From contig NW_024104415.1 in assembly GCF_003945595.2 (NCBI RefSeq), positions 620,001-684,000 on the forward strand: a DNA stretch of 64,000 bases, read 5' to 3'. Within the stretch, counting starts at the first letter, position 1. The number at the start of each line of letters is the position of its first letter. The translations under genes were made by a program, and so were the position numbers. Of the stretch, positions 42,601 to 53,900 are shown piece after piece. The notes beneath the pieces were generated by a model that saw only the letters and a list, made by a program, of their open reading frames with translations, was not told the DNA's origin and made no database searches. This DNA is from Pipra filicauda. Its lineage: Eukaryota > Chordata > Aves > Passeriformes > Pipridae.

Positions 42601-44679
42601 TCAGCACTTTCCTAGAATCATCCACCAGGGTTTGCAACTGAATCTGCAGCTCCTCTAACCTACAAAAAGCTTTCTGATGACTTCAGAAGACTCTTGGTTA
42701 GGCCTTTTAAACAGAGGAAGAAACAGATCTTCACACAGTTGTTGCATATTGCAGCTGTACAAGTTTTTCAGCAGCCACTCAGTGATTGCACCTACCTGTA
42801 CAGGTAAAACCAACAGGTGATCTGGCTCTGCCACTTCAACCCAGGAAAGCCGAAGTTATTTTTTTTCTCATTTGGGTATCACCAGTTACCTGCATTCTTA
42901 GAATGGAATTCTGTTCTCTTCAGCTTGTAGCAGTGCAATTCAGGACAGACTCTGGCCCTGCAACAGGGAATTGTACACACTATTAATTATGTACGCACTA
43001 TTAATTATCTCTTAACCAGAAGATAATTCTGCTCTTTTTGTTCTGTGCATTTTTTGCAGGAGTAAGACAAACCAGAAACTCCCATTTTTCAGTAATGTAA
43101 GCAAGTGTACACACTCTTTGTCTTCTCCAAATCAGATGTGTTTCCACAATTGGAATTATTATGCAATTATACATGGGTTTGTCAGGTCTTTGTGGCAACA
43201 GACTGGGAACCTGGGAAGGTTAAACTACAGGTAAAAAATACTGTGATACTATGTTAAATGGTGTGAAAAATAAATGTGGATAAGGGTTTGACACTAACAG
43301 GTATTTTTATAGGTGTTGTAATACATCTGCTGTCTCATACAGCTGTACTTGAAGAAATGTGCAGAAAACTCAGCTGCTCACCCTCATCTTTTGGCACAGT
43401 TTGCGAAGGCCTACCTGGCTCTGCACATCTCTCTATGTGGGGATTTATAAAACTTTAAGCCATTCAAAATAAGAAACTAAATTGTATGGGAGCATCTGAT
43501 ACATCCTCAGTGGAAATTAAGTTTACTTACTGAGGATCAGGCTCCCAACTTCTCTTGCATTTGATCTCCCATCTTCCAACTGGTTCATTTAATTCCTCAC
43601 GTTCTCTTATATTTTCCTGCAACTAAAATAAACTTCTTACTATTTCATATCAAATGCAGTTCAGCACACCTCACAAGGCTGAGCTTTTCCTTTGGAATAG
43701 ATGCAAACACACCAAGTGGAAGTTACTTCATTATCAAATTTGTTTTGAATCTATTAAATCTATTTTAGAATGATGTAAGCCCTGAAAATGCAGTGGGACT
43801 GTCTGAGTCTGTTAGCACTTCTAAGTAAACAAACAAAACCTGTTTTAATTTAGCCCAATTTCCAGGCCCCCATTGTCAGAATACCACTAAAAGCTTTTTG
43901 GGTATTAAAAAACAAAATCTAAATAAGAAACAGAAGCTCCACAAGGAGGAGGGCTTTGTGGGAACCTTCCTGCCTTTGGTCTGACAATCCAGAAAGTGTG
44001 TTCTGGTTTCCCCCAGCATCCGGTGCACTCCAGCAAGTTTCTAAATCCAGCTGAGTTCAAACTTCCCTCAAAGCTTCGGTGTTCCTTAAATGGCACATTT
44101 CAGCTTTGCTGGCAGAGCTGCAGTTCATGGTAAAGGAAGCCACCACCACATTAGCATTTTCCCTAAATGCTGCTCTATATATTCTCAATGCTCAGCTCAA
44201 AAGTCACTAAAATAAGCTCCTAAAATAACAACTTCAAACACTTGCACACGGCTGCAGCCTCTCAGAAGGGCTGTTTTTTCCTCCCTCACTCTGTTCCCCC
44301 TTAGTGTTTGTTAAACAAAGGATGCTCCATGCCGTAGCAAGAGAGAAAGGCTGATCCCAGTTTAAGGACTAAAATAAGTCAATTAGGATCTGTTGGCTTT
44401 TAATTAGAGGATTTGTTATTTATACCAAGCTGTCTCCCAGTATAAACTGGTGGCTGATACCTTCTGTCTGTGATAAGCATCCACTCACATATATATGTGG
44501 GCTGAAATGCAGGGAAAAGCGTTTCTTTATCCTTTAATCTGTGCAAAGAGCATCCAGCTTTCATGAGAATGAAATTAAATTACTCATTTAAGACTGAGTA
44601 AAAGGCACCTGAGTTAAATACAGCAAATCCTGCCTGTGAACACTGATTCTATCGACTGGAAAACCTGTACAATAATAAA

Positions 44680-44763
44680 GAATCACAGAATCATTTAGGG
44701 TGGAAAAGAGCTTTGAGATCATCAAGTCTAACTGTTAACCCAGCACTGCCAAGGCCACCACAA
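44680..44763 (-). mobile_element. CR1 3' tip (intergenic)
   Basis: GAATCACAGAATCATTTAGG, AGCTTTGAGATCATCAAGTC and CACTGCCAAGGCCACCAC. Confidence 0.85.
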
Positions 44764-45552
44764 TATAAGCAATAAAAAATTAACTGCAAGAGGTATTTAA
44801 AAAAAAACTCTTCAAATTAAAATCACATGAGATGGAATTGCCACACAACACTAGCAGTTTAGAGATAGTGTCTCTTATGGAAGCCACATACTTAATTATG
44901 GAAAATGAAGTAAGAACTGTGAAAATTATAATGGAACAGGAGTCACTGATACATCCACAGAACTGAGTAGGAAAAAATCTTACTAATTCATTAAATGATA
45001 TATGGGTCAGCTTTAAAAAAAAGCCCAGAAATAACAGGAAGCCCAGATCTCACTTGGAATACATATCCAAGCATTTGCACCTGCAATTCCTTCTCCAGCA
45101 AGCCGAACACGAGCATGCAGCGTTTTCACTGCTACCAACACCTCTTTGAAATTCACACCTCCTCAAATGTATTCTGCTGCTTTACATGGATTTCTGTCAC
45201 CACTCTTTCCTTCCCCATTATCACCTGCACCACACAGAGCACAAAAATTCACATTAAATCCCATGGGAAATGCAAGATCTATGCAAATCTGCATAATTAC
45301 TTCTGTCTCTCCTCTTCAGTTGTTCACAAGTTTCTCAAACTGCTGAGAGAAAAGAGTCCTGACTACACCAGGGAAGGAGGGAAGATGTGAACTAAAATGA
45401 GCAACAACCCAAGGCACAAATGCCCCCAACCAGCCCAAATGATGCAGCAGCTGCTGAATTCATCCATGGGTTCCATCAGGAACGTCTCATGGCTGCATCA
45501 GTGCCACAACACGTGTCCAGATTAGTGTGCTTGTTAATAGTTTCATTATTCA

Positions 45553-46000
45553 GTTGAGAGGAGGCCACGGAGATGTTCTCAGGGCTGAAGCCCCTCTGCT
45601 CTGGAGCCAGGCTGGGAGAGCTGGGGGTGTTCACCTGGAGAAGAGAAGGCTCCCGGGGGACCTTAGAGCCCTTCCAGTGCCTAAAGGGGCCCCAAGAGAG
45701 CTGGAGAGGGACTTTGGACAAGGGCTTGAAGGGGCAGGACAAGGGGGAATTGCTTCCCACTGCCAGAGGGCAGGGTCAGATGGGATATTGGGAAGGAATT
45801 GTTGGCTGTGAGGGTGGTGAGGCCCTGGCACGGGTTGCCCAGAGAAGCTGTGGCTGCCCCATCCCTGGAAGTGTCCAAGGCCAGGCTGGATGGGGCTTGG
45901 AGCAACCTGGGCTAGTGGAAGGTGTCCCCGCCCATGGCAGGGAGTGGAATGAGGTGCGGTGGTCCCTTCCAACACAAACCAGTCTGGGATTCTGTGATTA
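45553..46000 (+). mobile_element. CR1 LINE ~450-bp 3' fragment (intergenic)
   Basis: From GGCCACGGAGATGTTCTCAG through GAGCTGGGGGTGTTCACCTG to CAGTCTGGGATTCTGTGATT. Same subfamily as 49288-49960 (inverted) and 63690-64000. Confidence 0.93.
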
Positions 46001-46768
46001 CCACTTACCTCGTTTTGACTGGTCCAGAATTAATGAGCATTTTAGGAAAATGCAAATCAGATCTGGGACCCTATTTTTTTAAAGAGATTATTTACATGTG
46101 CAGACATGCCACTTCAGACTTGGCCTGACCCTCTGCAGTGTCTATGTTATCCTTGAGTGCTACATTTTCTCTGACAGAGGATCTCTGCCCCATGCTCCCT
46201 GGGCTCTCCCCAGGTCCAGCACAGACCTTCATCTCCCTGTCACAGGGTTTGGGACAGCAGGAGGGACTCTGGCACTTCCCAAGGGACAGCTGAAGCCACC
46301 CAAGGCAGTGATGTCACTTCCCACAGCTCCATCTGCATCGAGTTTCTGATACAAGGGAGCACAACACCAGACTGTCCTGTCTGCTCTAACTGTGGAAGGA
46401 CAAAAAAATATATTTTTAATTAGAATAGCTCAGCAAATCTTAATTATTATCCTCAAGATTTTTTAATAACATATATAACTTATTTACCTACAAATTCCAG
46501 GCTATGCTGGATACTTTCACTCACGAACATATTAGTCATCACTTAATTATCACAACCCAGCCTTATTAATATGTATAATATGGATAAAGAGCTCTCTGGC
46601 AGGGATGCATTTTAATGAAGGCGCTGAAAGGCAACACACAGTAATTTCTAGAAGGTTATGACATGACTGACAGTAGCAAACTGAAGCAGCCCAGGGATGG
46701 GATGGGGTATGGAAGGAGAAAAATAAAACGAACTAGTTTTAATATTTTAATGATAAATTTAATTGGAG

Positions 46769-47090
46769 AGAGGACACCCAGGGAACAGGACACTGGGGGC
46801 ACAGGACACCCGGGCAAAGGACACACATGGCACAGGACAGCGGGCACAGGACACCTGAGTACAGGACACCTGGGATGCAGGGCACACGACACACATGGCA
46901 CAGGAAACCCAGGGAACAGGATTCTTGGGACAAGGGACACCTAGGGGACAGGACACCTAAGGAATGGGACAACCAGGGGTCAGGACACGTGTGCTACAGG
47001 ACACACGGGGCACGGGACACTCGGGGCTGAGGATACCAAAGACACAGGGCACACATGGCACAGGACACCCGGGGCACGGGACACCGGGGC
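46769..47090. repeat. ~19-bp minisatellite (VNTR-like) upstream of the carboxylase-like gene
   Basis: About 17 imperfect units of the type GGCACAGGACACCCGGG. A longer sub-pattern with ACACATGGCACAGGA recurs near 46822, 46890 and 47050. It ends exactly where the CpG island begins. All reading frames through it are low-complexity and not credible as protein. Confidence 0.92.
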
Positions 47091-47345
47091 GGGCCGCTCC
47101 GCGGAGCCGCCCCGTGAGGCGGGCCCGGACAGGACGGGGTAAGTCAGGGACGGTGGGACGGATACGACCGGGCCGCGGCGGGCGCGGAGCGGAGCCAGCG
47201 GCGGGCGGAGGGCCAGGCCAGGCCGGGGGGCCCCGCCGGAGGGGCCGCAGCCCCGCGCTCCCTGCCCGGCACGGCCCCGGCCCCGGCCCCGCCGCGTTCC
47301 GCAGGCCCGGCGGGGCCCGCCCGGCCCGGGGGCGCAGGGGGAGCC
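47080..47345 (+). promoter_or_regulatory. CpG-island promoter and likely non-coding exon 1 of the carboxylase-like gene
   Basis: Extremely GC and CpG rich. There is a self-complementary GCTCCGCGGAGC at 47095-47106. A strong splice donor GTAAGT at 47139-47144 pairs well with the acceptor TTGTTGTCTCCCAG ending at 47704, 11 bp before the ATG. So a non-coding first exon ending at 47138 is likely. No TATA box was seen. Confidence 0.6.
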
Positions 47346-47381
47346 GCGGCATCCCCTCACGACCTCCATGGGAACAGGAGG

Positions 47382-47640
47382 TGTCCCCTTACGACCCCCC
47401 TGGCGGGGCAGGAACTTACGGTGTCTCCTCACGACCCCCGTGGAAGGGCGGAAAGAGGGGTGTCCCCTCACGACCGACTGGAGTCAGGATGTCCCCTCAC
47501 GACCCTCGGAGAAGGGAGGGAACAGTGGCGGTCCCTTCACAGTCCCCGTCTATCAGGGGGTGTCCCCGCAGGGCCCACATGGCAGGGCAGGCACCGGGGC
47601 TGTCCCCTCACGGCCCCCCCCGAGGCGAGAGGGCCGCGTT
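47382..47640. repeat. Degenerate tandem repeat in the 5' UTR intron
   Basis: The phrase GTGTCCCCTCACGACCCCC recurs about six times with 25-55 bp spacing. It lies between the CpG island and the ATG, in the inferred intron 47139-47704. Confidence 0.7.
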
Positions 47641-47715
47641 TCCCCTCAGCCGAGAGAATCCACGCTGTAATTCCCGTCACTAAGCGCTGTTTGTTGTCTC
47701 CCAGCTCTCGGGACC

Positions 47716-47984
47716 ATGTGGAGCACGGCCCCTCTGTGCGCCCTGGGCAGGAGCCGCCCCGGGCCCTCCCTGACCCGCCTGCTCCAGAGGGAATATCGGG
47801 AGCTCCTGGTGCATGGCCAGGGCTGGGGAAGGACACACCACCTGCCCCCACGCCGATTTGTGAGTAATAAGTCAAAACACAGGCGGCACCCCCGCACGTA
47901 CCCAGTTCTGGACGGACGTGTCCTCGCTGTGCACCGACATGTGTTCGAACAGAATTTAAGGAACAGCGAGGCTGTGGTTAAAAG
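47716..47984 (+). CDS. MCCC2-like coding exon 1 (residues 1-89)
   Basis: ATG at 47716 in the context GGACCATGT. It encodes the Arg-rich presequence and a linker ending SEAVVK before GTAATA, phase 2. This part is less conserved than the rest, so the start is inferred from position and splice phase. Confidence 0.85.
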
Positions 47985-50900
47985 GTAATAAACCGGTTTT
48001 GTGGGGGTTTAAAAGTGTTGCTGCTTGTAGCACGGTGTGAGAATTACTTACAGGCACTTCAACATATGGACAGTGGTTGCCCCATCCTTGGAAGTGTTCA
48101 AGGCCTGGTTGGACGGGGCTTGGAGCAACCTGGGATAGTGGAAGGTGTCCCTGCCCATGGCAGGGGTTAGAATGGGATGATCTTTAAGGTCCCTCCTAAC
48201 CTAACCCTTTTGTGAAATGTTGACTGAAATACCCAAATCGAAGTGCAAACTGTATTTAACATAGTGCCATGTGTTGTTTTGCATATATTGCTAAGAAGTA
48301 TTTTTTTTTAGACCTTCATAACATTTGTTTCGTGTTGGATTTTGAATGCAAAGACATAAATGGTGACTCACACACTCCTGACAGAGTAGGAGACAGTTAC
48401 TGCAGTCAGTCGTGATTCAGTGATAAAAGCAGGAAAATGCATTTTATGTATTAGTCCTGAAAGATCAGATGGCAAAAATGCAAAGGCCTTTGTTCAGGGA
48501 GTGATCCATGAGCTGGAAGGAAAGCTACAGAAAACACACTGTGCCCTCCTGTGGTGGCATTTAGGACTTTAACAAAATCCTTAGCTTTTTCCTTCAGAGC
48601 TTTTCTGACCTCCACAGTCTGCAGGGAGCCACACTAAGATAATGGAGTCACACATGGAGTGCTGTGTGAGTAGCTGTGTCAAACAGCATTTATAGTTAAA
48701 GATGATGCATCTGGGGGAAAAACGTTGTGCTTGAAATAAAGGAAAAACCTGGTTTATTTAAGACCAAAATTATTTGAGATACCACATTTGTTTACAGTTT
48801 ATTCAATTCTTTATCTAAACTTGAGGCTTCCCTGACAATAACATTTGGTAATCACTTCCTTCCACTGCAATGTTCACTACTGTTAGTGTATCTTCCATGC
48901 AGCAGAGTGTGCTTTTCTTCTGGATTTAGTAATTTATTCTACTTATCAGTTACTGATTTTTGTCAGATAAACTAGTTAAAGGGAGTTGACAGAGGAAGCC
49001 TTTGTTTGGCTTCTTCCCTAGAGTAGTTAGAAATGGAGATTCATGCTGAGATAGGATGAGCACATTGTTAGACTTATTTTTATATATTATATTATTGCCT
49101 TTATTAGACAGTTTTTGAATAAGGAAAGTAAAATGCTTGCTTTACATAACAGATCTTTGCTTTTTATTACACTTTGTAAGAAAAAATAATCCAAAAATGT
49201 GAGTTCATCTTCTTTCTCCTGCCATTTATATGAAAACTGTGCAATATATTTTACTATGTTCAGTCTACTAAAAGGTAACTTATAATGAATCATAGAGTCA
49301 TCAAATGGTTTGGGTTGGGAGGGATCTTAAATCCCATCTCGTTCCACCCCCTGCCATGGGCAGGGACACCTTCCACTAGACCAGGTTGCTCCAAGTCCCA
49401 TCCAACCTGGCCTTGGACACTTCCAGGGATGGGGCAGCCACAGCTTCTCTGGGCAACCTGGGCCAGGGCCTCACCGCCCTCACAGCCAACAATTCCTTCC
49501 CAATATCCCATCTGACCCTGCCCTTTGTCAGTGGGAAGCCATTCCCCCTTGTCCTGTCCCTCCAGGCCCTTGTCCCAAGTCCCTCTCCAGCTCTCTTGGA
49601 GCCCCTTTAGGCACTGGAAGGGCTCTAAGCTCTCCCTGGAGCCTTCTCTTCTCCAAGTGAACACTCCCAGCTCTCCCAGCCTGGCTCCAGAGCAGAGGGG
49701 CTCCAGCCCTGGAAGCATCTCCGTGGCCTTCTCTAGATGAGACATGTTGAGCTTCTCATCCACCAACACCCCAAGTCCTTCTCCCCAGGGCTGCTCCCAA
49801 TCCATTCCTCGCCAAGCCTGGATTTGTACTCGGGATTGCCCAGACCCGGGGCAGCACCTGCACTTGGCCTTGTTGAAGTTCCCCCAGGCCCACATCTGCA
49901 GCCTGTTGAGATACCTCTGGATGTCATCCCTCCCCTCCAGCGTGACCACACCACACAGCTTTGTTTCCATTAACTGAAACTTTGTTTCTTCCATTAGATA
50001 CTTGGAATTGTTGGAGAGGGTGAGGAAAGGAGGGGGAGAAAACGCCATCCTGCGCCACACTCAGCGCAATAAGAAGCTGTTTGTTCGGGAGCGCCTGAAG
50101 CTGCTGCTGGATGATGAGTCTTTCCTGGAGTTGTCCCCTCTGGCAGGGCTCAACATGCCCTACGGGGATGTCCCTGCTGCTGGATGCCTCACTGGTAATG
50201 GAAAATGGAATGGCAAAGGAAAAAGGGTGCATGTCATAAGGTTTATGGAATATTTTAGTATCTGTGCGTTCCTAGGAAAGGTGAACATCAGTTCTATCCA
50301 GGAGCAGCTCCCAACAGGGAAGAGTTCAGCCCTGCTGTATTATTATTATGTGATTTTCTGGGGGGAAATCTGAGAGAAACCTTTTTTAAAAAAGTCTTTT
50401 ATTTCTTCCAGTTTTAATAATTGATTCTACTTGCCAGTTATTGATTTTTGTCTCAAAAAATTTAGGGTGATGTATCAAATCAGTTGTTGCCTGTTGAAGG
50501 AGAGGGTACAAAGTAACTGTGAGACGCAGGACCTGTGATGTTATTTTGTAGTGTTTTTCTAATCGTAGACAATTGTATTGTCTGTGCAAACATTGTCTTT
50601 TTAAACTGGAACAACTCTTCAAAATTCATTTTAAAATTAAAGAAACACTCTTCAAAATTCCTTTTTAAAAAGAACTTAAAAGAACAGAGTATGAAATCCT
50701 TCTTTTATCACAGATTGTTACCTTTTTCAGTTTTATAGGGGTAATTTTTAATTGCCTCCCCTTTTTTATCTCAAGGGTTGGGAGTCAAAGTATGTAAGTT
50801 TTTCTCTTTCATTGTCACCAGGAGTACGTAAGTTTATTTGAAGTTCTGTCTTCTGTCATTTGGATTACTTTTTTAATGTCATGGTTATTCTAGAGAAGAG

Positions 50901-53900
50901 GGATAGATTTCTTTCCTTTGTGGTATTTTCAAGTTGATTTGGATCTTCTTGAGACAGTATTACTGAAAAAAACCTCTTGGCTATAATTTGGCCCCCTTGT
51001 TTTGTGTGTTATTTTAAAGAGTCACGATAAGTATCCGTGGAACTGGTTTGAATTGAATTACAGGAATTGGCAAAATCTGTGGAATCTGGTGTGTCTTCGT
51101 GGCAAGCGATGCCACTGTGAAAGGAGGAACTATTTACCCAATTGGAGTGAAAAAACAGTTAAGAGCCCAAGAAATTGCCATGGAGAACAGGCTGCTGTCT
51201 GTGCACCTTGTGGACAGCGGGGGAGCATTCCTACCACTGCAGGTAATGCTGGCATCACTGCAGAGGAGAAAACATCTGTGTTATTTCATCCCTTTGGCTA
51301 ATCTTGCATCTACTCACAGTTTAGAAACTTGAATGAGTGTGCAGAGCTGCTTTTTTGTCTTTAATAAACCAGTACCTAGTGTGAGAGGCTTCAGAATCTA
51401 TAGTTTTCTCTGTTTTATTGCCTTGTTTGTGCTAGCAATGCACCAATGTCCATGGCCTTTAAAAGTGCAATTTTTGCAATTCTTAATACAAAAAGAGAAT
51501 TTGCACAGGTTCCTTTCCAATGGAAAAGGTCATCCTATCACAGAGATTGTGGTTGTTCCCTCTCCACACTGAAAGCAAGCACACAGCAAAAGCTTTTACC
51601 TAACTTAAGGAGTTGTATCAAAAACTGAATAAAAAGGGAAACTGCTGAAGGCATTTTACAGATAAAGTAGGAACATGAGCCTCCACTTCTCCATGTTTAC
51701 AATTTCAGTTTGTTTAGAATAAATTAGTTTCACAAAAAATCATGAAAGACATGGGTGTATTTTTGGGATTTCACAATGGAAGAAATACCACAGTGCATGC
51801 TGTATATGAAAGGCTCAGGTGTGATTGTGAGTGAGGACCTTCCCAGGTTCAGTTACAACATATTTAGGAATGAATGGAGTGAAGAGAAGGCATGAGCTTT
51901 TATAGTTAATATTAAAATTAATTTTTTCTTTTCTCTGTACATCAGTCAGAGCTGTTTCCTGACAAGCTGCACGGTGGCAGGATTTTCTACAATGAAGCAG
52001 TCATGTCTGCCATGGGAATCCCTCAGGTACAATGTCATGGGGAGGGCAAGTGAGGGTGGTCTGTGTGATCAATTGAGTTCTGAAAAAAATATTTGTTCCA
52101 ATACAATTTCTAGGAACGACTCTCAAACGTGCAGAAAAATTCCTAAATTTATTTCTGGGGAAGGGAGACTCAAATAGTATCAAATCATGGAATTGTTTAG
52201 GTTGGAAAAGATCTCTAAGATCACCAAGACTAACCATCAATCCAGCACCACCACCATGTTCACCACTAAACCATGTTCCCAAGTGTCATATCCACGATTT
52301 TTGAAAACTTCCAGCAATGGTGGCTCCACCACTTTCCTGAGAAGTCTGTTCCAATGCTTTAAACCCTTTCTGTGAAAAACATTTCACCAATATCCAGTCT
52401 AAACCTCCCCTGGTGCAGCTTAAGGCCATTTCCTCTTGTCCTGTCCCTTGTTCCCTGGGAGCAGAGCCCGACCCCCACCTGGCTCCACCCTCCTGTCAGG
52501 GAGTTGCAGAGAGCAAGAAGGTCCCTCCTGAGCCTTGTTTTTCTCCAGGCTGAGCCCCCCCAGCTCCCTCAGCTGCTCCTGGTGCTCCAGACCCTTCCCC
52601 AGCTCTGTTCCCTTCCCTGGACACACTCCAGCCCCTCAATGTCTTTCTTGGTGAGAAGGACTCAGAACTGGACACAGGACTGGAGGTGGAGCCTCCCCAG
52701 TGCCAGGTACATTATCTCACATAAGGGAACATTTCAGCCTTAAGGATCTTCTGTTTCCTGACTGACTGTGATGGAAAAGCATCAAATCACTGGGTTATTT
52801 CAGGGTAAACATTGAACTCTCCAAACCAGCATTGTTGTTCCTGCTGGTTTTATATCTCCAGTTCATTGTTCCCCAAGCTGTGGTTTAGCACCTTGAGCAT
52901 TTCTGGAACAACTTTGGGCTTTGACTTTTCCTCTCCCCTCTCCAGCACTGTCTGTTGTGGTTTCTGTGCCCTCAGGTGGCTGTGGTGTGTGGCTCCTGTG
53001 TTGCTGGAGGTGCCTACGTGCCCACCATGGCCGAGGAAGCTGTGATCATAGATAAAATTGGGACGCTGTTCCTGGCTGGCCCACCACTTGTAAAAGCTGC
53101 TACAGGAGAATATGTGTCTCCTGAGGACCTTGGAGGAGCCAAACTTCACTCACAGTATGTGGAATATTCTCAAAAATAGTAGAGAATTCAGCATACTCAG
53201 CTTTACAGGAACATGGCATTGTCATTTCAGAGCAGGGCCAAAAGGGGAACCTGTGATTACACTGGTTTTCCTTCTCAGATTCAGGGGTTTTGGTTAAATC
53301 AGCCAAATGGAAGTAAAATTACATGTTGTTATGGGGTGAGGCAGAGACTGGACCAATTGGATTTGGATTCCCGTTGTTCCTCATACTTCCTGAACAACTT
53401 CAGGCAAGTCAGTTCCTCTGTGCCTCAGAGGGACCAGCTCAGAAGAGAGATGCTATCACCTGTTTTCATAGTGTTTTCCAGGATACATATATTTAATTAA
53501 CTACATGTCTTATGTACTTTTTATCCAGGCTGGAACCTCTTATTTTGAAACAATTCCTAATGTTTGTTTTCCATTTTCCCTTTTCAGTATTGTTTGTAAC
53601 AACAGCCTCATGAAAATACATTCAAAGGTCTTTCTTTAATCCAGATAAACACAAAAGTCACAGGGAAGAACTTCTCCTTACTGTGAATTTGGGTTAGATT
53701 GAATGGAAATTTCTTTGAGCTACTGCTTTCAACTCATTCATCCAGAACAAAATCACACAGTATTTGCAGGGAGTTTGGAGAGCCACAGTACAGATTAAGG
53801 TTTTTTCCTTTGGTTTGGGCTTTCTGTCAGAGTTTACATTTCATGCATTCAATGCTAATCCATGTTGCTCTCTATCCTAGAGTCAGTGGCTGTACTGACC

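Larger units (their letters stand above)
34861..46768. other. Intergenic, AT-rich, gene-poor
   Basis: No supported gene. It holds the CR1 copies listed, a (CATTTA)n run near 39350-39376, a TA run near 41480-41510 and scattered candidate regulatory stretches. Confidence 0.6.

Noticed and set aside
46663..47352. Repetitive Cys/Pro/Val or His/Thr/Gly-rich frames over the minisatellite
   Set aside because: Period-driven translation of a tandem repeat, open in several frames and both strands. Not credible as a gene.
49290..50060. 256-codon minus-strand open frame
   Set aside because: It is CR1 sequence read through into the antisense of coding exon 2.
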